Below are positions 27,820 through 36,560 of a stretch of DNA of 64,000 nucleotides, piece by piece. Numbering within the stretch: position 1 is the stretch's first letter; each line of letters opens with the position of its first letter. The stretch is from assembly GCF_001043055.1 (NCBI RefSeq), contig NZ_JYLF01000004.1, positions 434,001-498,000 of the forward strand. Direction: 5' to 3'. Source of the stretch: Pseudomonas weihenstephanensis. Its GTDB lineage: Bacteria; Pseudomonadota; Gammaproteobacteria; Pseudomonadales; Pseudomonadaceae. The notes below the pieces were generated by a model. The model ran no database searches, had not been told where the DNA came from, and saw nothing but the letters and a program-made list of their open reading frames with translations. A program made the position numbers and the translations under genes.

Positions 27820-28540
27820 GAATCAGACTCTCGATTAATTTGGCGGCATCAATCCCAGCTGCAGAATCATTAAAAATTCTGACATGAAGATCGGTCAATT
27901 TTTTCTCGGCAAGTGCTTCATCTACATAAATATCAAGCGGCTTCAGCGAACTTTCCTTAACCGGAACCTTTACAAAAGGAAGTTTTATAAAAATCCTCGC
28001 CGCGACACTATAAATAGTGGGCAACAACGGTTCATCTCGATAATCTGCAAACATCCTATCATCGACAACCACCGCTGAAATGCTGTCAAAACTGTGCCCC
28101 TCTAACAACCTAAGTTCTTCTTCACTATAATACAAAAAATATTTTTTAAAATAATATGGATTCTCTTCAATACCAAACACCTTACCCTCTATTTCATTAA
28201 AGTCAGCTCGGCGCTTCAGCTTATACAACACAATGAGATCGGTGTTTTTATCAAAAGCGGGATCAGACTTAAAAACTTCAGGAGCATGTAATAGCACTAA
28301 TTTGTTCAGTACCTGCGGTGATGGAACATTCGTACACTCGACCACAGCGAGGAATCGTTTCCTATCTCCACTGTGTTGGCTAAAATAAGTTAAAGACTCA
28401 TATCCGATACCCTCAAGGCTAGCTGAAATTCCTCCTGCCGAGTAATCTATGGCGTCATTCGGAATGTTAGAATCATCGTCGTTGTCAAATACAGTAAATT
28501 CGTGCCCTAAGGCAGCCTGTAGAACAATATCCTTAATCAT
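27791..28540 (-). CDS. Middle component (LmuC/ABC-3C MC-like) of the defence operon
   Basis: 249 residues, acidic, no signal peptide or membrane span. No catalytic motif is visible. Size and position, between an effector-like gene and an SMC-like ATPase with overlaps on both sides (8 and 29 bases), are those of the middle component of ABC-three-component systems (LmuC in Lamassu), which bridges ATPase and effector. Assignment is by context rather than by sequence motif. Confidence 0.65.
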   Translation of the reverse strand: MIKDIVLQAALGHEFTVFDNDDDSNIPNDAIDYSAGGISASLEGIGYESLTYFSQHSGDRKRFLAVVECTNVPSPQVLNKLVLLHAPEVFKSDPAFDKNTDLIVLYKLKRRADFNEIEGKVFGIEENPYYFKKYFLYYSEEELRLLEGHSFDSISAVVVDDRMFADYRDEPLLPTIYSVAARIFIKLPFVKVPVKESSLKPLDIYVDEALAEKKLTDLHVRIFNDSAAGIDAAKLIESLIHEEVENIQS

Positions 28541-29777
28541 TCAACTTCACCTTCGCTTCTTCCCTTGAAATAATTGTTGCATCAAAGGCCTTAGTAATTT
28601 TATTACGATCCTTACCCATCAACGAAAACTCTTCTTCTACCGCATCCCGCGAAGCTCCAGTAGCTGTACAAAAGCGCTCGGCGGGTGAAAAAATATTTGC
28701 TCTGGCTGCGATCAACCATTGATATTCAACTAATATATCTATCAATTCTGGATCGCTTTTTAGCTGTTCCATAAGATCTTCAGCAAACCTACTCTCCCGT
28801 CGAGCATTGTCCGCCGAAATTGCTGTCGGCAAATAAAAATCTCCAGCGGAGCACCTATAGTAAGGGGGTTTCTGCTCACTCAGTGGTGCTCTATCTATCT
28901 CGTAGATCACATCCACATAATCATACACACTGTTCTCACTTACAATCATTGTGGAGGACCCAAGACATAACGACTTCCACAGCCATGTAAATGGAGTATC
29001 ACCCAATTCTTTAATTTGATCGTAAACAGCCGCAACTTTTCGGATAGCAGTCTTATCGGCTGTTTTTTCCATTGAATTGGTATACCCATACAACGATTTA
29101 CAAACAGCCATCCGCGCCTGAAACATTTTGTATACAAGGTCGTCTTCATGGGTAGCGGAAAGACATAGTAGTTCAACGATTTTCGCGCTTTTCAACGTTT
29201 GAGTGAACGCTGCCTCGGCGGCGGTCATTAACCCATCCTGATTGCACGCATGTATATATATTACTTGAGCAGCGATATGGCTTTGCAGAGCTTCGAACTT
29301 TAACTTTATTAAAAAGTCACTACAAGGCAAGCCTACAGAGACCAAGTAATTCTCAATTTTCGATTTTATTTTTAATTCGACATCTTGAAGATGACAGTAC
29401 GGAAGCCCATCGTAAGTATAAAATTTGACAACGTGCCCATTACCACCAATAAAGTCAGCGGCGTCATCAAGACGTACGGATGTATGAAAGTATCTTTGGG
29501 TAGTGTTATCACACAACTTAGAAGTGGACGCAGCTTTTTCTAGAGCCTCCTTATAGGCAGCTCTTTTATTATCTGCCAGTGCTTTTACCTGATGCGTGGA
29601 AACTGCGACGCCATTTTCAATTATCGCAAAATCATCAATGCTATCAATTTGCAATTCAAACGACATTTTATTAAGCAAGCATTCTATGGAATGGTAGAGA
29701 GCTAAATGCCCCTGGTAAATAAACCCACTCCATGTAGGCGCAGCTGTATGAGGGTGAGAGGCAGCCAATTCCGACAT
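28533..29777 (-). CDS. Effector with Cap4/DUF4297-like nuclease N-terminus and ABC-3C C-terminal region
   Basis: 414 residues. The N-terminus APTWSGFIYQGHLALYHSIECL resembles the opening GF-YQ helix of Cap4/DUF4297 dsDNA endonucleases, and IDSIDDFAIIENGVAVSTHQVK (residues 44-65) fits a PD-(D/E)XK-type D...QxK active site. The C-terminal part (about 230-414) would be the region that docks on the middle component/ATPase. It is first in the operon, preceded by an imperfect dyad. If correct, DNA detection by the ATPase releases this nuclease for abortive infection (LmuA-like). Confidence 0.65.
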   Translation of the reverse strand: MSELAASHPHTAAPTWSGFIYQGHLALYHSIECLLNKMSFELQIDSIDDFAIIENGVAVSTHQVKALADNKRAAYKEALEKAASTSKLCDNTTQRYFHTSVRLDDAADFIGGNGHVVKFYTYDGLPYCHLQDVELKIKSKIENYLVSVGLPCSDFLIKLKFEALQSHIAAQVIYIHACNQDGLMTAAEAAFTQTLKSAKIVELLCLSATHEDDLVYKMFQARMAVCKSLYGYTNSMEKTADKTAIRKVAAVYDQIKELGDTPFTWLWKSLCLGSSTMIVSENSVYDYVDVIYEIDRAPLSEQKPPYYRCSAGDFYLPTAISADNARRESRFAEDLMEQLKSDPELIDILVEYQWLIAARANIFSPAERFCTATGASRDAVEEEFSLMGKDRNKITKAFDATIISREEAKVKLND

Positions 29778-29808
29778 TTAATATGTCCCAGGCAAATTGA
29801 TAGATAGA

Positions 29809-29828
29809 GTCAGAAGTTATTCTCTGAC
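29809..29828. promoter_or_regulatory. Dyad upstream of the defence operon
   Basis: GTCAGA (29809-29814) and TCTGAC (29823-29828) form a 6-8-6 inverted repeat 32 bases upstream of the effector start in an AT-rich promoter-like stretch. It could be an operator; no regulator gene adjoins. Confidence 0.4.
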
Positions 29829-30250
29829 CTAATAAAATAAATCATATAGATTCTGTATCCGATGTTCGGACTTTTGTCGCGTGCGCCCAGCGGCGTTGTG
29901 AGAACGTCCTTAATTGTCATTTTTATTCATTCCTTTGTGCAATATCACTATGATATCACCAAATCTAACATACCTATCGGACAGAACAGAAGGGTAGGCC
30001 AAACTTCCGCACGGGGCTGCAGCATTTTCCTAGGTTGGGCTTACGCCCCTAAAATCGCGACTTTAAGGCCGTACCTCACAAGGCCTACTTCAGCGCACGG
30101 TCCCTGCCGAGCATGTTAATAAACTCTGAAGCAACAAGTATTGGAGTGGAGCCCCTCTTCCAATTCCCACGCTCTACGGGGATAGAGTTAGAGGTAGAGA
30201 GCTAAAAACCTATAACAAAACTTCATATTAAACATATAGTTGACTCATGA
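29829..30250. other. Gene-free right end of the island
   Basis: About 420 bases between the defence operon promoter and attR. An 85-codon plus-strand ORF (29862-30119) lacks a ribosome site and a recognisable pattern. I see no further gene. Confidence 0.4.
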
Positions 30251-30275
30251 TTCGACTCCTGGTGCCGCACCATAC
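30251..30275 (+). repeat. attR: degenerate copy of the tRNA-Thr 3' end
   Basis: 25 bases match the tRNA-Thr T-loop-to-CCA region (18466-18491) with one substitution and one deleted G. It marks the right boundary of an island of about 11.8 kb. The native terminator and core-type sequence resume just beyond. Confidence 0.75.
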
Positions 30276-30288
30276 GCAACACCGAAAG

Positions 30289-30316
30289 AGGCTCACCGCA
30301 AGGTGGGCCTTTTTTG
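30289..30316 (+). terminator. Terminator just beyond attR
   Basis: Stem AGGCTCACC/GGTGGGCCT with a 4-base loop and a T run. Probably the original terminator of tRNA-Thr before island insertion. Confidence 0.75.
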
Positions 30317-30418
30317 TTTCTGGGGTTTAAGTCCTGATGGGCAACGGCTAGGTTTGTCAGCACGGCTTACATCTGAGCAGCAATGCGATGTAGTGCAGGT
30401 TTCTATCTCGGGGACATT

Positions 30419-30619
30419 ATGCTCAAGCAGCTCAACATGCTCCGCGAGTTGGAAATATTGCTGGCCGACAAGCCGCTCGACACCGCCTTCTTTGGCCTGC
30501 ATGCCAGTGACAACGGCATTACCGTGCAACAAGGCGCCAGCCTTTATGACATTGGCGACATCACCGCCCTGGAAGAAAGTCTTCAGCAGTCCGACCGCTA
30601 TCTGGCGCTGGAGGATTAA
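30419..30619 (+). CDS. Small hypothetical protein, first of a two-gene unit
   Basis: 66 residues from ATG 30419 (MLKQLNMLRELEILLADKP). It is acidic and Leu-rich, probably helical, with no family I know. The next gene starts about three bases after its stop, with the ribosome site embedded in this gene's end, so the two are an operon. A small acidic protein ahead of a nuclease-like protein is compatible with an antidote, but nothing proves this. Confidence 0.6.
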   Translation: MLKQLNMLRELEILLADKPLDTAFFGLHASDNGITVQQGASLYDIGDITALEESLQQSDRYLALED

Positions 30620-30621
30620 AC

Positions 30622-31119
30622 CTGCCGGTACTGGATGTCGACGGCTTGACCTTCACCTTCCCCGCCACATGGCAAGCCAGCAAGTTTGATGAATGGGCCT
30701 TTTACAGGCAACACTTCCTCAAACTGCGCGATCACTTGCAAGCCGTGGATATTCTGGTGCTATCGCCAGACCAAATAGCCTTTATGGTGGAAGTCAAAGA
30801 CTACCGCCATCCTGAGGCTGGCAAGCCTTCAGCGTTAGCAGAAACCATCGTCAATAAAGTCTTATGCACCTTGGCTGCGCTGCTTCCAGCCAAGCTGCAT
30901 GCCAACACGCCCATCGATGAAAAAAACATGAGCAGTGCTGTGCTGCGTTGTGAAAGGCTCCAGGTCATTGTTCATATAGAACAACCGGCTGCCCGCCCAC
31001 CACGCGTCGATCTCGCCGATCTAAAGCAAAAACTCAAAAGCAAACTGCGCGCCATAGACGCTCACCCAAAGATAGTGAGCATGGCCAAACCTCTTGCAAT
31101 GGCCTGGCACGTAAGCTGA
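30622..31119 (+). CDS. PD-(D/E)XK-like protein with a probable CTG start
   Basis: 165 residues if translation starts at CTG 30622, which has a full GGAGG (30610-30614) exactly seven bases upstream; the first standard start, TTG 30646, has no such site and would cut the natural N-terminus VLDVDGLTF. The segment VDILVLSPDQIAFMVEVKDYR shows the D...(D/E)xK pattern of restriction-endonuclease-fold proteins (Asp, then EVK). A DNA-cleaving or nuclease-derived role is possible. It is coupled to the 66-residue gene upstream. Confidence 0.65.
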   Translation: MPVLDVDGLTFTFPATWQASKFDEWAFYRQHFLKLRDHLQAVDILVLSPDQIAFMVEVKDYRHPEAGKPSALAETIVNKVLCTLAALLPAKLHANTPIDEKNMSSAVLRCERLQVIVHIEQPAARPPRVDLADLKQKLKSKLRAIDAHPKIVSMAKPLAMAWHVS

Positions 31120-31490
31120 TGGCGCATTTCCATGTCCAGCGCAGGCCAGTCGGGCTGCCCCGTTCAGCGGGCTAATCCAGCACCATCAAAGGTGTGCGCA
31201 ACTCACGAAGCGGCGTTCTGCGGTGTAGGCGGCCGCCAAACGGTTCAGTGCCGTATTGGCAGCAGCGGCCAGAGGCTGAATTTCGCTCACTTTTCACCTT
31301 TGCGCGGCTTGATCCACGCGCCCCCCCCCAAGGCCGCAGAAGATGGTTATCGCCATTCAATAGTGTTAATTAGCCATCACCTCCTTTACTATTCCCGCGC
31401 TTTTATGCGTGGCGCTTGGCCATCATCCGGCACAGAAAAGATCACGCATGGAAGCGCCTGGATTATCAGCCGATGTTTAAGGAAGAATTT
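31120..31490. other. Intergenic region with a C9 homopolymer and a possible minus-strand small ORF
   Basis: 370 bases upstream of the autotransporter. It holds a run of nine C (31321-31329) about 160 bases before the GTG start. A 34-codon ORF on the minus strand (31186-31290, GTG start with AAGGTG upstream, SEIQPLAAAANTALNRLAAA) is a weak candidate gene. Otherwise nothing recognised. Confidence 0.4.
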
Positions 31491-34091
31491 GTGTCCCCTG
31501 TTCTATTCCGTAAAAGCCTGCTTGCCCTCGCCATCACCACCTGCGCCCTGCCTGTTTACGCGCAAACGCTGCAACTGACCGATGCGGGCCTGACCCTTGA
31601 GCGCCAGCAGTTCAGCGATAACGTCGAAATCACCGGCGCGATGAATCACACCCAACGCGATGCCGAAGCGATTCACGTGCTGGGGTCGGACTTCGCCAAA
31701 GACCTGGTGTTCAACGCCACCATCACCTCCAGCAACAGCTCGGGGGGCGGCATCGACATGGACAGTTGGTACAACCCGAACCCTTCGAACGGGGACGTGG
31801 CCTGGGCCAACAATACGATCGGCGGCAACCTGATCAACAAAGGCAGCATCAGCTCCCAAGGCAACGGTTCCACCGGTTGGTTGATCGACCCGGCCGTGGT
31901 CGGCGGTGATGTGATCAACGCAGGCTTGGTGAGCGCCAAGGGCGATCCTGAGGTGGGCGTGGATTATCGCGACGTAAGCCGTGCCGTCTATATTTCCGGC
32001 TCGACGCACATTAAAGGCGATTTCAAAAACACCGCTTCGGGCCAGATCATCGCCCAAGGCACTGACGCCAAAGCCCTGCAAATGGAAGGCGGCCAACTCG
32101 ACGGACGCCTGATCAACAACGGCCTGATTCAGGTGACCGGTGAAGGCAGCACGGCCATCGACGTGACCAGCTCCGAACGCTGGAACGGCGTGAATAACAT
32201 CAATGACCGCGCCGACGTACGCGGCATCGAGAACAACGGCACCCTCATTGCCACTGGCGAAGATGCAGAAGGCATCCGTGCCGATGGCGTGAGCTTTGCC
32301 AGCGAAGACGCGCACATCGTCAACAATGGCCTGATTCAGGCGCAAGACGCTGCCATTGTGATCGGCGGTTTCGACATTGATGGTGCCCATCAGGGCGGCG
32401 CGCTGCGCGTGGTCAACAACGGCACCCTGGTGTCGCAAGACGAAGCCGTAGACGCTTCGGAAAGCGACGGCCGGGTGTTCTTGACCCTGGGTGACGGCAG
32501 CAAGACCACCGGTAACCTGATCGACCTGAGCCTGATCGAAGTGAGCGGCAATGCCGCGTTCACCGGCACCGACACCACTGCCGATGGCGCCAATATCCGC
32601 ATGAAAAATGGCGGCTGGATGGATGTCGGCAGCCAGGCGGCGCCCGCGCACCTGGACCTCGGTCTGCCCCACACCACGCTGGATGGCAACCTGTACGTGG
32701 CAGGCAACTCCTCGTTGGGCCTGAACCTGAGCAGCGCCACCGACGCCAACCGCGCGGTACTGGCCGTGAGCGGCACAGCTGAATTCGGCAAGGGTTCGCA
32801 GATTCAACTGGCCGCCAAAGGCAACGACTTCCGCGCCGATGGCACCACCTACACGCTGGTTCAAGCCAAAGACCTGCAAGACAACGGCCTGACGGTCACT
32901 AGCAGCTCTTCGTTGCTCAATGTCGACAGCTACGTGGTTGAGAACAACCAGATCGTGAGCAAAGTCACCGCCAAAGGCGCGGCTGAAGTGGGCAACGTCA
33001 TCGCTGACATCGGCGGCTCGCACAACGCGCAGCAAGCGGGCGCCGCCTTCACCGAAGTCACCCGCCAACTGGCACAGTTGAGCCCGCAAGACCCGTTGTT
33101 CCAGCACTACGTCAACGCCTCGAACAACCCTGAAGCGTTGAAAAAACTGGCCGAGCAACTGGCACCTGAAGTCAACGGCGGCGCGACGCAAGCTGCGACC
33201 ACCAGCCAATCGTTGATCAGCAACGTGACGGGCAACCGTACCGGCGGCGGTCGCGGCCTGTCTTCCGGTGACACCCTGAAAGACACCGGCGTATGGGTGC
33301 AAACCCTGTACAGCGACGCCAATCAGGGTATGCGTGATGGCGTGGCCGGGTTCAATGCCTACAGCCGCGGTATCGCGGTCGGCGCTGACGGCAAGGTCAA
33401 CGATCAACTGACCCTGGGTCTGGCGTACAGCTACCTGAACACCGATGTGAACGGCAAGGCGGGCAGCAAAACCGAAGTCGATAGCCACGCGTTCACGCTG
33501 TACGGCGGTTTCGAGCAAGGCAACTACTTCGTTGACGCGGCGCTGACCTACGGCATGAACGACAACGACAGCCAGCGCACCATCGGCAACACCAAGGCCA
33601 AGGCCGATTACGACAGCAACCTGTTCGGCGTGAACCTGGTCGGCGGTTACACCTACCACATCACCCCCGACCTGCTGATCGAACCTCGCGTCGCCGCCCG
33701 CTACAGCCTGGTCGACATCGATGGCTACCGCGAAAAAGGCTCCTCGGCAGCGCTCAAAGTCAAAGACCAGCGCTACGAAGTGGCTGAACTGGGCGCAGGC
33801 TTTCGTGTAGCGGCCAGCTACCCGCTGGGCCAAGGCACCCTCACCCCGCAAGCCAAACTGATGGCCTTCCACGACTTTGCGGCAGACGAAGCCAGCAGCA
33901 CCTCGACGTTCACCCTCGGCAACACGCCGTTCGTGACCAGCGGTGCCAAAGCCGTGCGCAACAGCTACGAAGCCGGCATCGGCGCCGACTACCGTCTGGG
34001 CGCTGTGACCGTGGGCCTGAACTACGACTACGTCGGCAAATCAGGTTTCGACGCCGACACCTTCTCGGCCAAAGTGCGTTACGACTTCTGA
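31491..34091 (+). CDS. Type V autotransporter with beta-helix passenger
   Basis: 866 residues from GTG 31491 (SD AAGGAAG at 31479-31485, five bases away), which leaves a compact signal peptide (FRKSLLALAITTCALPVYA). The passenger (about 30-560) is built of short repeats with NNGxI motifs (ITNNGLIQ, IVNNGLIQ, VVNNGTLV), a right-handed beta-helix. The last about 270 residues are the outer membrane barrel, ending FSAKVRYDF with terminal Phe for BAM recognition. No catalytic triad was seen in the passenger, so an adhesin-like role is likely. The stop overlaps the next gene by one base. Confidence 0.9.
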   Translation: MSPVLFRKSLLALAITTCALPVYAQTLQLTDAGLTLERQQFSDNVEITGAMNHTQRDAEAIHVLGSDFAKDLVFNATITSSNSSGGGIDMDSWYNPNPSNGDVAWANNTIGGNLINKGSISSQGNGSTGWLIDPAVVGGDVINAGLVSAKGDPEVGVDYRDVSRAVYISGSTHIKGDFKNTASGQIIAQGTDAKALQMEGGQLDGRLINNGLIQVTGEGSTAIDVTSSERWNGVNNINDRADVRGIENNGTLIATGEDAEGIRADGVSFASEDAHIVNNGLIQAQDAAIVIGGFDIDGAHQGGALRVVNNGTLVSQDEAVDASESDGRVFLTLGDGSKTTGNLIDLSLIEVSGNAAFTGTDTTADGANIRMKNGGWMDVGSQAAPAHLDLGLPHTTLDGNLYVAGNSSLGLNLSSATDANRAVLAVSGTAEFGKGSQIQLAAKGNDFRADGTTYTLVQAKDLQDNGLTVTSSSSLLNVDSYVVENNQIVSKVTAKGAAEVGNVIADIGGSHNAQQAGAAFTEVTRQLAQLSPQDPLFQHYVNASNNPEALKKLAEQLAPEVNGGATQAATTSQSLISNVTGNRTGGGRGLSSGDTLKDTGVWVQTLYSDANQGMRDGVAGFNAYSRGIAVGADGKVNDQLTLGLAYSYLNTDVNGKAGSKTEVDSHAFTLYGGFEQGNYFVDAALTYGMNDNDSQRTIGNTKAKADYDSNLFGVNLVGGYTYHITPDLLIEPRVAARYSLVDIDGYREKGSSAALKVKDQRYEVAELGAGFRVAASYPLGQGTLTPQAKLMAFHDFAADEASSTSTFTLGNTPFVTSGAKAVRNSYEAGIGADYRLGAVTVGLNYDYVGKSGFDADTFSAKVRYDF

Positions 34092-34942
34092 TGACCCGTA
34101 CCGACCTCAACCCGCACTCGCGGGTTGGCGTCTGGCTGCAAGGCTTGGCGCTGTTGATCAGCGCCTTGCTCAGCGGCTGCCAGTCGCCGCTGCAAGCGTT
34201 GCAGGATCAAGCCTTGATCCGGCATCAACACCTTGAAGTTATCCACACCCCCACTTTCCCGCTGATGCTGGGCATGCCTTCGCCAGCACCGGTTTCACCG
34301 CGCCTTCGGGTTTATCTGGAAGGTGACGGCCATGCATGGGCCACGTCCCGTCAACCCAGTCTGGACCCCAGCCCACTCAATCTGATGATGGCCAAACTGG
34401 CCTTCAGCGACCCCACGCCCAGTGTGTACCTGGCGCGCCCGTGTCAGTTTGTCAGCAGCCAAGCCTGCACACCGCTGATGTGGACCGACCGGCGTTTCAG
34501 CCCCGAAGTCCTGGCGAGCCTCGATCACGCGCTGGATCAAATCAAAGCACGACTGGGCAATCAGGACTTTGAGCTGGTGGGCTATTCGGGTGGCGCGGCG
34601 TTGGCGTTATTGCTCGCCTCTCGACGCGATGACATTGCGCAAGTGCAAACCCTGGCCGGCAATCTAAGCCCGCGCCAATGGGTGGCGCTGCACGACCTGC
34701 GCCCGTTGACCGGTTCGCTGGAGCCACTGGATGAACGCCAGCGTCTGGCGCACGTGAAGCAGCGTCATTTTGTCGGCAGCGAAGACCGGGTGGTGCCGCC
34801 CCCGTTACTCGACCGCTACCGTCGCACTCTCGGCGAGGCGCGCTGCGTGCAGTCTATCGTGGTACCCGGCGCCCGCCACGGCGAAGGGCTGGAGCAGGCA
34901 TGGCGCACGTGGCGCAATCAACCCCTCGTGTGCCAACCCTGA
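34091..34942 (+). CDS. Lipoprotein alpha/beta hydrolase
   Basis: 283 residues. A lipoprotein signal with lipobox LLSGC (Cys about residue 29) predicts a periplasm-facing lipid-anchored enzyme. The nucleophile elbow is GYSGGAALALLLAS, an acid lies in FVGSEDRVVP and a His in GARHGEGL, completing a serine hydrolase triad. Substrate unknown. Its ATG overlaps the autotransporter stop by one base, which ties its production to the autotransporter; the enzyme could act on the passenger or on its ligand. Confidence 0.87.
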   Translation: MTRTDLNPHSRVGVWLQGLALLISALLSGCQSPLQALQDQALIRHQHLEVIHTPTFPLMLGMPSPAPVSPRLRVYLEGDGHAWATSRQPSLDPSPLNLMMAKLAFSDPTPSVYLARPCQFVSSQACTPLMWTDRRFSPEVLASLDHALDQIKARLGNQDFELVGYSGGAALALLLASRRDDIAQVQTLAGNLSPRQWVALHDLRPLTGSLEPLDERQRLAHVKQRHFVGSEDRVVPPPLLDRYRRTLGEARCVQSIVVPGARHGEGLEQAWRTWRNQPLVCQP

Positions 34943-34953
34943 ACGGCGCATGC

Positions 34954-34993
34954 AAAAACGCCCCGACCGGTGATCCGGCTCGGGGCGTTTTTC
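34954..34993. terminator. Bidirectional terminator between lipoprotein hydrolase and porin
   Basis: Stem AAAAACGCCCCGA/TCGGGGCGTTTTT with flanking A and T runs, placed between convergent genes. Confidence 0.9.
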
Positions 34994-35029
34994 GTTCAGC
35001 TGTCCGGCCTGTTCAACAGGCCGGTGGCA

Positions 35030-36313
35030 TCAGAACACGTTGATCGGGTAATCAACGAACACGCGCAACTCGTTACCTTCTTTGTTGTACTTGTCGGCGT
35101 TGTTCGACACGCGCAACCAGGAACCGCGAACCCGCACGCTCAAGTCTTTAACCGGGCCGCTTTGTACAACGTACTTGGCCTGGTTGTAGATTTCGCGCTC
35201 GGTGCCACGGCCACGGTCGGAACCGTCGTCGATGTTACTGCCGCGCACGTAGGCGATGTTGTAGGTCAGGCCCGGAATGCCCACGGCACCGAAGTCAAAA
35301 CCATAACCGGCTTGCCACGAACGTTCGTCCTTGGCGTTGAAGTCAGACCAGTAGGAGTTGGCCAGCAAGATGGTGTTGCCACCGTCACCCACGCCGCCCG
35401 CGTTGCGGTAGCCGCCGTACGGGTAGCCGATTTCACCGGTGCTTTGCTGGTACGCCAGGATCAGCGAGTGAGCGCCAAACGCGTAAGTGGTCGCCAGGCT
35501 CCAGATCTTGTTGTCCTGGCCGTCGACTTCCAGCACGTCGCGCGCGTAGTCGGAGTTGACGTGGGTGCGGTAGCCATTGAAGTCAAACTTCAGCGACTGT
35601 TTGTCTTGCAGTGGCAGCACGTAGGTCATGCCCAGGTATTGCTTGCGCAGCACGTCTTCCATGTCGGAGGCGTACAGCGAGGCCGAGAAATTGTCGGTGA
35701 ACTTGTAGCTGCCGCCGAACACGTTGATGCTTTTCAGGTCGCCGCTGTCACGGGCCTCAGCACTCTTGCGCGACTCCGCCGTGAAGCGACCGACGTTGAT
35801 TTCCAGGCCGTCGATTTCTTTGGAGGTCAGCAAGGTGCCGGTGAAGCTTTCTGGCATCAGACGCGAGCTGTCATACATCAGCACCGGCAGCTCAGGCATT
35901 TGGTCACCGTACTTGAGCACGGTGTTAGAGATGCGGAACTTGACCGCAGCGCCCGCTTTGGCAATGTCTTTGGCCGCTTTGCCGCTATCGCCCACTTTGA
36001 AGAAGTCGATACCGCCCGCGCCGCTGAGGTTACCCTCGCTGCCCAAACGCAGTGCGTAGATGCCGAATGCATCCACACCCACACCCACGGTGCCCTGAGT
36101 GAAACCGGAGGTGAACGTACCGAGGAAGCCTTGGCCCCACTCAGCTTTACGGTCCACACCGTTTTTGTAGTCACGGCTAATGTAGGCGTTACGCGCCAGC
36201 ACATTCAGATGGCTGTCTTCTACAAAGCCTTTTGCGTCAGCTTGATCGTTAGCCATGGCCTGGGTAGCACTGAGTACGCCCAAAGCGAGAAGACCTATCC
36301 GTTTGTTCAACAT
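35030..36313 (-). CDS. OprD-family outer membrane porin
   Basis: 427 residues from ATG 36313 (AAGGA 8 bases upstream), with a signal peptide ending TQAMA. It is a typical 18-stranded OprD/OccD-OccK porin: FVEDSHLNVLARNAYISRDYK near the N-terminus, ERSWQAGYGFDFGAVGIPGLTYNIAYVRGSNID, and the C-terminal DLSVRVRGSWLRVSNN...FVDYPINVF. It takes up small carboxylated nutrients through the outer membrane; the substrate cannot be named from sequence. Confidence 0.93.
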   Translation of the reverse strand: MLNKRIGLLALGVLSATQAMANDQADAKGFVEDSHLNVLARNAYISRDYKNGVDRKAEWGQGFLGTFTSGFTQGTVGVGVDAFGIYALRLGSEGNLSGAGGIDFFKVGDSGKAAKDIAKAGAAVKFRISNTVLKYGDQMPELPVLMYDSSRLMPESFTGTLLTSKEIDGLEINVGRFTAESRKSAEARDSGDLKSINVFGGSYKFTDNFSASLYASDMEDVLRKQYLGMTYVLPLQDKQSLKFDFNGYRTHVNSDYARDVLEVDGQDNKIWSLATTYAFGAHSLILAYQQSTGEIGYPYGGYRNAGGVGDGGNTILLANSYWSDFNAKDERSWQAGYGFDFGAVGIPGLTYNIAYVRGSNIDDGSDRGRGTEREIYNQAKYVVQSGPVKDLSVRVRGSWLRVSNNADKYNKEGNELRVFVDYPINVF

Positions 36314-36392
36314 ATTATTTTCCTTATTGCTGGATAAAGGCGCGCTGTGGGTTTCAAGCTGAAACATTGAGTGGTGGTTGCTTCACATAAAC

Positions 36393-36428
36393 AAAAAAGG
36401 CCGACATGAGGGTTTCATGCTGGCCTTT
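36393..36428 (-). terminator. Terminator of the DsbA-like gene
   Basis: Stem AAAGGCCAGCATGA/TCATGTCGGCCTTT with one mismatch, followed on the minus strand by a T run. It separates the DsbA-like gene from the porin gene. Confidence 0.8.
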
Positions 36429-36560
36429 CAAAGAGTTGGTGTATGGCTTAGCACCACAGGCGTTGGCTGGAATCCTAGCCGCCGTTACATCTTGGTGTCA
36501 ATTTGATGAAACTTCTTTGATCTTCCAATGTCTGGCGCAGGCTTGACCCTCGCATCAGTA

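Noticed and set aside
29862..30119. 85-codon plus-strand ORF upstream of the defence operon
   Set aside because: No ribosome site, no coding-like pattern, and it fills the promoter region of the divergent operon.
31503..33872. 789-codon open frame antisense to the autotransporter
   Set aside because: High-GC shadow of the autotransporter: low-complexity Ala/Val/Gln composition, no ribosome site, no recognisable domain.
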